DNA of 64,000 nt from Rheum nobile (Eukaryota > Streptophyta > Magnoliopsida > Caryophyllales > Polygonaceae). Under the pieces are notes generated by a model that worked only from the letters and a program-made list of their open reading frames with translations, was not told the origin of the DNA and made no database searches. Position 1 is the stretch's first letter, and each line of letters starts with the position of its first letter. The stretch spans positions 8,804,001 to 8,868,000 of the forward strand of contig WOAB01000619.1 in the NCBI GenBank assembly GCA_027886185.1, given 5' to 3'. Of the stretch, positions 11,798-22,732 are shown piece after piece. Made by a program: the position numbers and the translations under genes.

Positions 11798-12933
11798 TGT
11801 AGGATCGTGATTGTTAGATAAAAACTTAAGGAACTCAGAATATCAATTCCCAGTTCCTTTCGCAGCGGAAATAAACAATCAAAAAAATGACCAGTTCCTT
11901 ATAGTGGAAACCTTTGATTGCCAACTAGCAATCTAGGATAAAAACCACTACCTTTCTTTCGAAAGGATTTCAAAATCTACTTCTTGATTTCTTATCTCTT
12001 TTGGTTACAACTTATCCTAGGAACGAACACACAGTTCCTTTGCCTTACACACAGTTAGACAATCCTAGATAACTTAACACAATCAATAATCAATCCAAGA
12101 AACAGACTTTCGCACCTAGGAACTATCACTTACAGTCACAGGAACTTAGCACTCAGCTCTTCTTCCTTGACTGGTTCCTCCTGATCTCGGTTTGCTTTGA
12201 TGATCTTGTTTGGAGGTTCACACTAGATATTTGCTAATGAGTGTGAGTCGTGTTTTTGTGCTTTAAAGATAACCCTTGGGTTAGTCTTCCTTTTATAGAG
12301 GATTCTTCGCAGCTCGATCCTCTCTGGGTTCCCACAGATTGAGCTTGCCCTAGGATGAGTGGTTCTCCTTGGTCCACGTTGTTCTTGGCATGTGCAAACA
12401 ACCTAGGCAGCTCAGAATCCTTCTAGGTTAGTCAACTACCCCAAACGATCCTTGCAATGTCATTGTCCAAACGCTTTCGTCCGAGGTTGACTAAGTTGGC
12501 CGCTTGGGAACCGTCTTCTGGACAACGACAGGTTCCATGTCCTGTCGCTTTCACCTTTTCTGTCCGAGGTAGAGGTTCTCTAGGCATCTTGTTCTTTAGC
12601 TCTTGGACCTTGGCAGGATTTTGGAAGCTTCGGACAAGTCGTTTTCGACTCCTTTTGTCTGAGGTTGTGTGTCCCCAGATTTCTCGGGAATCGCAATGTC
12701 GCAAGCTTCATTTCTGGGCACACCTGGGTTCCTCTGGATTCCTTCAGCTGTCTTGTTCCTTTGGTTCCTTAGTTCTGTTTGGCTTTCCTGCCTTTGGTAA
12801 ATTCCTGTGGTTCCTTAAAACACATCTTTGAGATAAAACATTAATATCATAATATTTGTCATCGTCAAAAGTAGAGAAACTGAGGAACGAAACTCTCAGG
12901 GGAACCTAAGTTCTAGAGTTCCGTTTCCTAACA
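11798..12933 (-). repeat. Sirevirus-like 5' LTR
   Basis: 1136 bp, near-identical to 3397-4532. About 25 mismatches were counted by eye, of which only one is a clear transversion. It is followed by the TSD CATGT at 12934-12938. Confidence 0.9.
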
Positions 12934-12938
12934 CATGT

Positions 12939-14424
12939 AATATTCTCTCACAGGGAATTGAGTTACACATTCCAAATATCCTGGATTCATGGTGTCTAAA
13001 GAACTGAACAAATCAACCTCTTTAGGTGCCTGAAGATAACACACACATAAGTTTCTTTACAACTCCAAAGTCGTACTTGACTCTAATGGCCTTGAGTCTA
13101 TATCTATTCGTGAACATATGTGAAGCCAACCCAAAGCTTCATGAAGTGCCCAAACTTCACATCCATATAGGTAGATCCTTTTAGTGTGAACATTACCCTA
13201 ATCATGCACTTACAATTTTCACTTTTTCAAAGGAACTATTAAGAAGACTTCGTCTTCAACCTCCCAACTTGTAGGAACCAAGCACACACTCGGGACATTC
13301 ATCTTTGTGCTTCAGATTTCTAGGTGTGAGCTTTGCCACATTTAATTCATCCCTAAAGTTAGTTAGGTAGGAATTGGGTATCTCACCACTAGAAAGCTAT
13401 GTGGGTCTTTTAATCCCATCCCCCCAGCCAACCACTTCGTCAAGTGGTAGGCAAACTTGTTATGACCGAATCAAAACAACTGAAATCACATTATGTACCA
13501 TGAGCACGAGCTCAAGAACCATGCCATACCTCACATCCAAGGGACGTGACCTCAAAAGCATACATCATTGTTCCCCTCTGGCCAGAGTTATTATGTTCAC
13601 ATAATTGATATCAGTTTCGTCGTTAAGGAAATCTGATAGATTTAATTTCATAGTCGTTTTCTAGAACTTTGGCTACTACTACCCACTACTAATCTCATTT
13701 CCATTCTCGAATCCAGGATGCTAGATCATTGCCTCCGGAGTCCATGAAGTGGCACTACCGTCAAGTGGAACTAAACACATTTGATCCCTCTATGGGAACA
13801 GAAAAAGTCCGTACAGGATAGAGTTCCCCGCAAGGAACTTATCCATCCACTTTTAGATGAATAATATAAGTTGACAATCCATCTTACATCCAACTTTACC
13901 TCCATATTCAAGGAAAGATTCTGACACAACCAAGACCATAGACCATGATCTTCTCCAAGTACTTTGAGTACTCACTCGAACTACCATAAGCAAAGCATCG
14001 AAAACAACTATGACCATAAACCATGGTCAACTCATAGCACTTAAGTACTTGTTAAACCGCCAGAAAACAAGGTGTATTCAGCGTTGCATCATACAATGTA
14101 CTCTTCCTTGTACCTAAACTCTTGAAAACTTTAGTTACGAATCCATCATGCCATCACGAGGCATTAACGAGATACTAAGGGACACGTTCCCTTATGAGGG
14201 ATAAGTTTCCCGTCAAGGGACACTTCCCTTCAAAGGATACTTCCTTTCAGTCTCGTTTCGATCCTACTGCCAAGGATCACCTTGACCTCCCCCATATGAT
14301 ACATAGGAAATGTTGATGTCATGAATCCATACCCATTAGACAAACATTATATTTGATGCCACCACTTAGGTGCTTTCTTTGTCTCATCCACAACATGATT
14401 ATGCAAACCCTATTTTAAGAAATT
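12939..14424 (-). repeat. Internal-region copy A of the low-coding LTR family
   Basis: The first 20 bp complete the LTR remnant at 3078-3391. From 12960 on the sequence parallels 15241-16690 almost base for base, with shared blocks such as CTGAAGATAACACACACA and ACCACTTCGTCAAGTGG. It ends at a joint where about 420 bp present at 16690-17107 are missing. No ORF above noise. It carries TTCCC-type inverted words near 14187-14250. Confidence 0.75.
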
Positions 14425-15131
14425 TGAAGTGAGATAAGACAAACCAACCCAATTCTGATCTAGGCTACTCGAAAGGAATTGAACATTAGAGTGCATGTAA
14501 ATAACGATGTACAACATTGGATAGACTCAATCTTATGAGAGATCACATCGTCTTCTACCCCAACACCATCACCCAAAAGCCTTTATATAGACAGTGAGAG
14601 CCTTCTAAAACGAATATAAAAAAGTTTAGGGATATTTTCGACAGTTATTGGGCGGTTACAACTGCTCCTATGGCGGTTACCATCTCAAGGAAATGTCCCC
14701 AGTGGTTACCGACGGTTTACAATGAATTTACATTTGGCATGGTGGTTACAAGAGAAGTTACAACTGCAATTGCACAACAGTTACAAGCACGTTCTTAAAT
14801 TAACCACGTGGTTAACGTGCTCAGATCAACCAGTCATCCGTACAGTTCCCTATATTGTTCCCTCATAGGGAAATGCGCCCTCAGAGGAACTATTCCCTCA
14901 AACGGAACAAACCAGCAAAGTTCTATCCAAGGGTACTTGCTCTTCACATGTAACAAATCCTTATTGTTTCCCTCCAGAACTCTAGTCTTCTTACACACGT
15001 GTCTACTCCATACCCCCAAACATGTGTTATAACGAAATGAGTTCCTATAGTGTTGTATGAATCCCGATAACACTAAATGGCATTGTTCCCTCCAAGGGAA
15101 CAGTCTCATGATGACAATAAAATCATCAACA
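14425..15131 (-). repeat. 3' LTR of the low-coding element
   Basis: Runs from TGAAGTGAG to CATCAACA. It contains a TTTATATAGAC segment near 14581, like the other LTR copies, and an array of TTCCCTCA words at about 17-18 bp spacing (14859-14900). Confidence 0.8.
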
Positions 15132-15147
15132 ATCCTCCCCCATTTTA
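15132..15147 (-). other. Polypurine tract of the low-coding element
   Basis: The minus strand reads AAAATGGGGGAGGATT immediately before the LTR start TGTTGATG. Confidence 0.8.
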
Positions 15148-17130
15148 GTGCAATCCTTGATTCACAAAAATAAGCAAGCCGTCATCCTAAACTCTATGCA
15201 TAAACGAAAATGTCCAATGGATTGGATTTTCGCTTAGTGTAGTTACACATTCCAAACACCTCGGAATCATGGTATCCAATGGATTGAACCAATCAACCTA
15301 TGTGGGTGCCTGAAGATAACACACACATGAGTTTCTTTACAACTCAAAAGTGGTACTTGACTCTAAGGGCCTTGAGTCCGTATCTATTCGTGAACGTATG
15401 TGAAGCGAACCCAAAGCTACATGAGGCGCCCAAACTTCACGTCCATATAGGTAGATCCTTTTAGTGGGAACGTTACCCCAATCGTGCACCTACAATTTGC
15501 ACTTTTTCAAATGAACTATTAAGAAGACTTCGTCTTCCCAACTTGTAAGAACCAAACACACACTCGGGGACATTCATCTTTGTGCTTCAGATCTCTAGGT
15601 ATGAGATTTGCCACATTTAATTCATCCCTAACGTTAGTTAAGTAGGAATTGGGTATCTCACCACTAGAAAGCTATGTGGGTCTTTTAATCCCATCCCCTT
15701 AGGCAACCACTTCGTCAAGTGGTAAGCAAACTTGTTTTGACTGAATCAAGACAACTGAAATCACATTATGTACCATGAGCACGAGATCATGAACCATGCC
15801 ATACCTCACATCCAAGGGACGTGACCTCTATAGCATACATCATTGTTCCCCTCTGGCCAGAGTTATTATGTTCGAATAACTGAAATTAGTTTCGACCTTA
15901 AGGAAATCTGGTAGACTTAATTTCATAGTCGTTTTCCATAACCTTGGCTACAACTAACCACTACCAATCTCATTTCCATTCTCGAATCCAGGATGCTAGA
16001 TTGTCCCTCCGGAGTCCATGAAGTGGCACTACCGTCAAGTGGAACTAAACACGTCTGATCCCTTCATGGGAACAGACAAAGTCCGTACAGGATAGAGTTC
16101 CCCGCAAGGAACTTATCCATCCACTTTTAGATGAATAATATAAGTTGACAATCCAGCTTACATCCAAATGTTCCTGCATATTCAAGGAAAGATTCTAACA
16201 CAACCAAGACTATAGACCATGATCTTTTCCAAGTACTTTAAGTACTCACTCAAACTACCATAAGCAAGGCGTCGAAAACAACTATGACCATAAACCATGG
16301 TCAACTCATAGAACTTAAGTACTTGTTAAACCGCCACATAATAAGGTGTATTTAGCGTTGCATCATACAATGTACTCTTCCTTGTACATTAGGTTTCCTA
16401 AACTCTTGAAAACTTGAGTTACGAATCCATCATGCCATCACAAGGCATTAACAAGATACTAAGGGACATGTTCCCTTGTGAGGGATAAGTTTCCCATCAA
16501 GGGACACTTCCCTTCAAAGGATACTTCCTTTCAGTCTCATTTCGATCCTACTGCCAATGATCACCTTGACCTCCCCCCATATGATACATAGGAAATCTTG
16601 ATGTCATGAATTTTACCCGCTAGACAAACATTATATTTGATACCACCACTTAGGTGCTTTCTTTTTCTCATCCACAACATGATTATGCAAACCGTATGTT
16701 GTTGTCCCAATATAAATTTACCAAAATTTTCATTGGCCATATTTCCTTAAGGAAATATATCTACTACATAATTGTTGTGATTTGGTGGGAACTTCGCTCA
16801 CACGCGTATGTTCATACCCATGAGATAGCCCCTCCCATTTTCGATCATCCTTAACAAGTAATTGATTACACCTCTTCACTTGATCATGGTTTGGACCGTT
16901 CTCAAATCATTCAGCTCAATAAAATTGATATGAAAATTCTTGGAATGCTTTGCATACCCAAAGAGGCCATCAACATCTATCTTGCCTAAAGTTTTCTATT
17001 AGGCATGGGTATTCCATTGACCTCCCTAGATCCAAACTCAAATAAATTAAGCTTAGTTTCTGTCAAACCAAAGTTCATATGAGATCATCTTTTTCTTTCA
17101 TAAAGAACCCTATTTTAAGAAACAAAAAAG
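15148..17130 (-). other. Internal-region copy B of the low-coding element, non-coding
   Basis: Direct repeat of copy A (12960-14424), extended by about 420 bp after 16690. No ORF longer than noise. It contains a row of TTCCC/GGGA inverted words near 16470-16530, as in copy A. Confidence 0.7.
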
Positions 17131-17313
17131 GACTTGTATCAGGAGTGGCAGCCTCCAACCAACGTATCGGAGCTTCGCTCGTTCCTTGGTTTGGCCAACT
17201 ACTACCGGAAATTTGTGACAGACTACTCCAAGATTTCTTTGCCCTTAACTGAACTTTTGAAGAAGAGTCAAACTTGGGATTGGGCCGGGGAGTGCCAATC
17301 CGCTAAGCCCACC
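17131..17313 (+). pseudogene. Captured Ty3/gypsy RT fragment, opposite strand to its host element
   Basis: About 60 codons on the plus strand encode the RT thumb/RNase H junction of a Ty3/gypsy pol: EWQPPTNVSELRSFLGLANY, then YRKFV, PLTELLKK and a W-W-C spacing. Homology stops abruptly after the CQSAK codons and before it at 17131. The surrounding element runs on the minus strand and has no other pol sequence, so this looks like an acquired piece rather than its own pol. No start codon of its own. Confidence 0.8.
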
Positions 17314-18757
17314 TTAGATCGCATTATATCAAAAGAAAGGGACAAGGTCTCGAACACCAATTCCTCTCATGAAAAGAGTCACTTCCCCGGAGAAGAGATG
17401 GTTCGTTCCTCTTACTTCCTTTATTCGATGCGGCTATTCATCTAATTGTGTATATAAAGAAGATTTCTTTCTTCATTCAAGGAAGGGAGAGAATCCCTTT
17501 GTAAAGAAGGGGAATATGACCACCATCAGGGCATATTTTCCTCAATGGGATTTGTTTCCCATAATTCGTCACTTATACTAAAGATGGAACATGGCTTTCA
17601 CCATAATTTTAAGGACATAAGGATCTCCTTTGACAAATTATTACATTGTCGTGTGGGGAAATATCACATTCACCCTCCTCAACCAGCCATAATGTTGTCA
17701 TGTGTGAAAACTTGTACAACGTGGACACTTCATACCATTGTTGATATACAACCTTGGTTATCAAACCTTAACCATGTCTAGCATTTATCTTGCCATACAT
17801 AAATATCACATGTCACCACAAATCAAAATGAAACAAGACCAATCTACACAAAAGTATAGTAGGGCCTAAACCGACTAATATGTATAAAGTACAATAGAGT
17901 CAAATAGCCTATTTGTGGAACACAATAGGGCCTTAACCTGTAGACTTAACAAAGTAATTTGTCCAAGGAAACAATAGACTTAAGTTAATTAATCTGATAT
18001 CTATTAGACATTACCCAAGTAATCGGTACTAAAATACAATAGACTTTAAGTACGTAATCTAGATATAGCCATGAGTAATCTACACACTCTGTGTAGTAGA
18101 CTCATATAGGAACATTTTCCTGTAGGGGAGCATTCCCTTAGACCTCATCTAGGTCTCAAGGTCTAGACACATCAAAGGAATCGTCGTGGCAATTGAACTT
18201 TACATTAGTCCATTGATGATGCAAACATCAATCCATGATCAGTATTCGTATAACAAGCAAGATTGTTACATATCTCCTTCATACCCTTTGCATAATATTA
18301 GTCCTTTCAAGACACAATTCCTTCCAGGGAAACAAACGTCTCTTACTAGGGGCAGTTCCCTTCAGGGAAACTACCCATCCAGGGCACGAACTTCTATATA
18401 AGAAATCTTCCATCATCCTTAATTCCAGGATAATAACTATATTATAAATAACATGTTTATATTATATAATCAATGGTTATGACACCTTTCCTTCACCTAC
18501 GTAAACAGTGAACACATGATCATATTTCAATGTCCATGGTAACGATACCCTTGACATCATGTAAATATCATTTTGCTTGTATCAAGTGACTTACATAGAG
18601 TCACTCTTGCATCTAAATGCAAATTACCAAAGCCGACATCGTGTAGTTAAGGATACATCCAAATAATAGACAAATTTCCCTTTCAATGGACGACCATCCG
18701 ATATTCCTTTGATCACAAATTCAATTTGGCCTTATACAATCATATAATAATCTCTCA
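17314..18757. other. Non-coding interior of the low-coding element
   Basis: AT-rich. Repeated ACAATAG-containing words (about 17890-18040) and TTCCC words near 18110-18380 occur, but no supported ORF, RNA gene or promoter. Confidence 0.5.
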
Positions 18758-18762
18758 TATAT

Positions 18763-19537
18763 TGATGTGAATCAAGCCTCCAAGAGGATCCTTTCTTCAC
18801 GGCTAGGGCTCGATCGTGGCTAGCAAGGCAAGGCTTCTTCTCCCCGGGCTCCAACTAGCTCTTGTTGGCTTCTTGAGGGCTGGATGAAGGCGGAAACAAA
18901 AGGGGATCTCCTTGAGGGCAGCCGAGAGGAACAAGGCCAAGGGAACCTCAAATGGAGGTTCCTTGACTGATTTTGTGAATGCAAGAACAAGAGGACTTTT
19001 GTTTGAGCAAGAACTTGGTTTGATTGAGTGAGTGAGAGAGAGATAGGAAACGAGAGAGTTGGAGTTGGAAGATAGATTGGATAAATCGTGGATGTATTCC
19101 TCAACCCAAATTGGACTCTACTTCAATAATCTTCAACTAAGTTACAAAGGAAGTCAACACTTGGCTTAAATAGACAAGACAAATGGAGTGGCCAACATGG
19201 CCTTCCAACTAGTGGGTTGTGGCCTAATTGCAAATGGCCCAACACGCCCAAAAAGAAAACAACATTAATAAAGGCAACAAGTGCATAAAGACTACTACTA
19301 CAAATAGTAAAGTTAGGATAAGAACCCCTAAGTGGGTCCGGATAGGCGCGCCATGGGGCGCGGATATGGATGACATACGTCACGACCAATGGCAGGACAA
19401 GTCATGACGTCGAAGACATCAAGCCAAGGCATCGGGGCGCCAAGGGCCTAAGAGCCAAGGTGAGAGGGCAATGTCGATGGCTATCAGGTGCCAAGGGCCT
19501 ATGAGCCAAGGTGTGAGGGCAATGTTGGGGCCTATCA
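18763..19537 (-). repeat. 3' LTR of the gag-only gypsy element
   Basis: 775 bp, paired with 21337-22082. The U5-like end has a duplicated segment of about 50 bp (GTGCCAAGGGCCTAAGAGCC-type) in both copies. Confidence 0.9.
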
Positions 19538-19552
19538 CTCTCCCCTTCTTAG
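19538..19552 (-). other. Polypurine tract of the gag-only gypsy element
   Basis: The minus strand reads CTAAGAAGGGGAGAG just before the LTR start TGATAGGC. Confidence 0.8.
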
Positions 19553-19799
19553 CTTTGAAGCGTCCTCGCTTCGAGTGTATAGGGAGGTCGGGGAGTGGCG
19601 AAAGTATGGTGGTGCGTCTCCCCTTCTTAAAGGTGAAGGTGGAGTGAGGTAAACCGCCACTAACAAACATAGGCACAACCATACAAGAACCGTTGTCGGG
19701 CGGGTCCTTAGGCACACCAACATGAGAGGGCTCATGAACGAGCCACAGGTGTGGGTCCGGTGCCGGCGGCATGCCAAGAAGCGGCCCATGGTCAAGGCG

Positions 19800-20290
19800 G
19801 CATACCGGGTCCGGCGGAGGCGCGACCATCAAGGTCGGCAGAGGCACGGGCACCAGGGCCGGAGCAGGCGTGGGCATCGTGGCCGACGGGGGCGCGGGCA
19901 CCGGGGCCGGCTGGGGTGCGGGCTCCAAGGCCGGCTGGGGCACGGGCACCGGGGCCGGCGGGGGCGTGGGCACTGGGGCCGGCGGGGACGCGGGCTCCGG
20001 GGTCGGTGGGGGCGCGGGCATCGGGGCCAACGGGCACCGAGGCCGGCGGAGGCGCGGGCACCGGGGCCAACGGAGGCACGGGCACCGGGGCCGACGGAGG
20101 CACGGGTATCGGGGCCGGCGGAGGCGCGGGCATCGGGGCCGGTGGGGGCGCGGGCACCGGCACTGGCGAGGGTGCGGGCTCCGGGGCCAGCAGGTGCGGG
20201 CTCACGAGCCGGCACGGGCAGCGGGGCCGGCAGGGGCGCGGGCGCCGGGGCCGGTGGAGGCGCGGGCATCGGGGCCGGCGGAGTCGCGAC
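19800..20290 (-). repeat. GC-rich minisatellite coding Pro/Ala/Val repeats
   Basis: Units of about 24 bp built on GGCACCGGGGCCGGCGGAGG-like sequence (plus strand). Unit length is mostly a multiple of three and lacks stops, so several frames on both strands stay open. On the minus strand one frame gives Pro-Ala-Pro-Val-type repeats and, downstream, a basic tail (FKKGRR, FKAKKGR) ending within the LTR. The most likely meaning is a low-complexity linker after gag in the parent element. The long plus-strand Arg/Gly ORFs are shadows. Confidence 0.75.
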
Positions 20291-20415
20291 AAGGAAAGAT
20301 CAGACATATGCGCTCTCTCAGGCTAGCATGGATTACGGGGCAAAGTGCCTAGCCATGATGTAGACGAGATGAGCCCAAGTTTGGACGGGTGGTAAGCCGC
20401 GACTACTTAGGGCAT

Positions 20416-20607
20416 CTCACACCCTTGACCACCACGTACGGGCATAGTCAATGAAGTACCGCATGGCGATGCGCACCTCCTCGAGCTCATCATAATCCGA
20501 ATGGCAAAATACATAGCTTGTGTAGCGCTCCCATTCCAAGAACTCGAAACCATCGTCGTTTTAGCCGGCGAAGGAGTAGAGGGCCATCCCTAAGCCATGG
20601 CACACGG
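20416..20607 (-). pseudogene. Ty3/gypsy gag fragment
   Basis: Minus-strand frame from about 20607 down to the TGA at 20416-20418. It contains FLEWER, a CHSDYDELEEVRIAMRYF-like helix and a terminal YARTWW, the typical Retrotrans_gag core. One in-frame TAA interrupts it near 20561-20563, where the family usually has a Gly/Ser-x-Asn-Asp turn. The upstream gag helices and the zinc knuckle are missing. Confidence 0.75.
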
Positions 20608-20639
20608 GCCGGCTAGGAACATGAGGGTCCGACCGAGAC

Positions 20640-21320
20640 CGAGCCAGAGCGTGCCGGTATCCTACATAAGACATACCTCCAAGGAAACATCAAAAGCTCA
20701 AAGCAAGCACAACTTTTCTCACAAGTTTCTAAATCCCACTCAAAAGCTAACTTGAAGACAAGGAGGCTGATTTGAGCGGCAACAAGGGGAGAACAAGAGA
20801 GGACAATTGCCAATTTTGGTCGGTGACAAAGTCCTTACAAGAGAGAAAGAGAGAATTGTAGGTTTGCCACTTTGGTCCCACCTTTTGAAGCCAACAAGGA
20901 AGCTTCCAAACACTCTACCCAAAGCAAGTCAACAAAAGAGTTAAGGCTTAGAAGTATCCCAAAATGGCTAAGCAGTCAAATTTGGAAAAGAAGGAAAGAA
21001 GCCTTTGGACTTTACTAGGAATAGGCAAGTCACATGCAAAGGATAACGATTGAGGACTTCTCTTGGAAATCAGCCAAGGAGATTCTTCTTCAACCTTTGA
21101 ACAAGGTAAGGGACGGCTGGTGGCTATGGAAGCAAGGTGGGCAGCGGTAGGGTGGCAGGTGGTAGAGGTGCGGTGGCCGGTGGTGGTGACAAGGTGGCAA
21201 AAGGCGATTTTTTGGTATTTTGGACTGAAAGTTTGTGGAGATGATGGGAATGGCTAGGGTAGTTGGAAAATGAATAAAATAAAGAAAAATGAGATAAAAA
21301 GTTGCACTTGCTTGGCCACT
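20640..21320 (-). other. 5' untranslated leader of the gag-only gypsy element
   Basis: No ORF above noise. Lies between the primer site and the gag fragment. Confidence 0.5.
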
Positions 21321-21334
21321 GAGCTCTTATACCA
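21321..21334 (-). other. Primer-binding site, diverged initiator-Met type
   Basis: The minus strand reads TGGTATAAGAGCTC two nucleotides after the LTR end. One base differs from the usual TGGTATCAGAGC. Confidence 0.75.
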
Positions 21335-21336
21335 AT

Positions 21337-22082
21337 TGATGTGAATCAAGCCTCTAAGAGGATCCTTTCTTCATGGCTAGGGCTCGATCGTGGCTAGCAA
21401 GGCAAGGCTTCTTCTCTCCGGGCTCCAAATAGCTCTTGTTGACTTCTTGAGGGTTGGATGAAGACAGATACAAAGGGGGATCTCCTTGAGGGCAACCAAG
21501 AGGAACAAGGCCAAAGGAACCTCAAAGGGAGGTTCCTTGGCTGATTTCGTGAATGCAAGAACTTTGTTTGATTGAGTGAGAGAGAGATGGGAAACGAGAG
21601 AGTTGGAGTTGGAAGATAGATTGGATAACTTGGGGAGGTATTCCTCAACCCAAATTGGATTCCAATTCAATAATCTTCAACTAAGTTACAAAGGAAGCCA
21701 ACACTTGGCTTAAATAGACAAGACAAGGGGAGTGGCCAACATGGCCTTGCCAACTAGTGGGATGTGGCCCATTTGCAAATGGTCCAACACGCCCAAAAAG
21801 GAAACAACAATAATAAAGACAACAAGTTCATAAAGACTACTACTAAAAATAGTAAAGCTATGATAAGAACCCTTAAGTGGGTCCGGATAGGCGCGCCATG
21901 GGACGCGGATATGGATGGCATATGTAACGGCCAATGGCAAGACAAGTCATGACGTCGAAGGAACCAAGCCAAGGCATCGGGGTGCCAAGGGCCTAAGAGC
22001 CAAGGTGCGATGGCAATGCCGATGGCTATCAGGTGCCAAAGGCCTAAGAGCCAAGGTAAGAGGGCAATGTCAATGCCTATCA
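21337..22082 (-). repeat. 5' LTR of the gag-only gypsy element
   Basis: 746 bp, paired with 18763-19537; bounded by TGATGTGAATC and GCCTATCA and followed by the TSD TATAT. Confidence 0.9.
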
Positions 22083-22087
22083 TATAT

Positions 22088-22710
22088 GATCTATCAAAAC
22101 ACATGTTTTAGACCTATCATTTCTCATCGAATAGTAATGAGAAATCATGGACATGTTAACATAACCATTCCATCGGTGTACATATCTTATCCCATGATCA
22201 AAAGATCATACATGGTTTACATCTAACCATTACTATGTCATACATATCTGATATGAATAATATCAAAGTCAAATAGTCTTTCATGTACCCAAATCAAATT
22301 TGGGACATAATACATCAGAACCTTCAGATCAAGGGTTTTAATATCCCTTCCATGGTAGGAACGGCCAACCTTCCTTTGGGTCTTCACCATCTTCGTATTG
22401 GTTGTCTTCTCATGCCCATTGCCATATGACTTGATCTCAAAATATTGATTTCGAATGTAGGTGTTGTGGTTGCTGGGAACCCTTCCCCGGAATGTTCCCT
22501 CAGAAGGCACTGAAGCTGTTGACGAGGAACTGATCATTCTAAGATAATAAATATGCAAAACGGTTGAATTGCTCCCTACAGATCTAAGTTCCCCTTCATG
22601 GACGTTGTTGTAGATGACTCCACATCCATTGATCAATCATAGGCAATAAGAACTTGATATAGGTTTGACGCTTATGAGCTTTCCGAAATCAATATTTCGC
22701 CCCTAGTATA
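22088..22710 (-). other. 5' internal part of the low-coding element
   Basis: A minus-strand ORF of 132 codons (22636-22238) lies here, in the place where gag would begin. It shows no gag, zinc-knuckle or other recognisable motif and may be chance. Otherwise no features. Confidence 0.3.
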
Positions 22711-22725
22711 GCCTTAGGGAATCCA
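22711..22725 (-). other. Possible primer-binding site of the low-coding element
   Basis: The minus strand reads TGGATTCCCTAAGGC, seven nucleotides after the LTR end. It begins with the obligatory TGG but I cannot match it to a particular tRNA. Confidence 0.35.
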
Positions 22726-22732
22726 CGAAATT

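Larger units (their letters stand above)
3397..12933 (-). mobile_element. Sirevirus-like Ty1/copia retrotransposon, complete ends, degenerate
   Basis: Two 1136-bp direct LTRs (3397-4532 and 11798-12933) are flanked by the 5-bp target duplication CATGT (3392-3396 and 12934-12938). An initiator-Met-type primer site lies inside the right LTR and a purine tract inside the left, so transcription runs on the minus strand. Order 5' to 3': gag remnant with coiled coil and zinc knuckle, a misplaced 3'-end-like block, integrase C-terminal part, RT, RNase H, spacer, a further ORF in the env position, then a 3' region with several purine tracts. Sireviruses are known for repeated polypurine tracts and long gag or extra ORFs. 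By eye the LTRs differ at about 25 sites, nearly all transitions, which suggests a fairly recent insertion decayed by cytosine deamination. Confidence 0.9.
18763..22082 (-). mobile_element. Internally deleted Ty3/gypsy element, gag-only, with Pro/Ala minisatellite
   Basis: LTRs at 18763-19537 and 21337-22082 start TGATGTGAATCAAG and end GCCTATCA. The 5-bp target duplication TATAT flanks both sides (18758-18762, 22083-22087). An imperfect initiator-Met primer site lies inside the right LTR and a purine tract inside the left LTR, giving minus-strand polarity. The 1.8-kb interior keeps only a short gag fragment (near 20416-20607) and a GC-rich minisatellite; protease, RT and integrase are gone. 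It must have depended on proteins from a relative. Confidence 0.9.

Noticed and set aside
19722..20363. Long Arg/Gly-rich plus-strand ORFs as a real protein gene
   Set aside because: Open frames exist on several frames of both strands because the GC-rich repeat lacks stops; the element is transcribed from the minus strand and the plus frames have no motif.
22238..22636. 132-codon minus ORF as gag of the low-coding element
   Set aside because: Right place and strand, but no gag core or zinc knuckle; left as unassigned.
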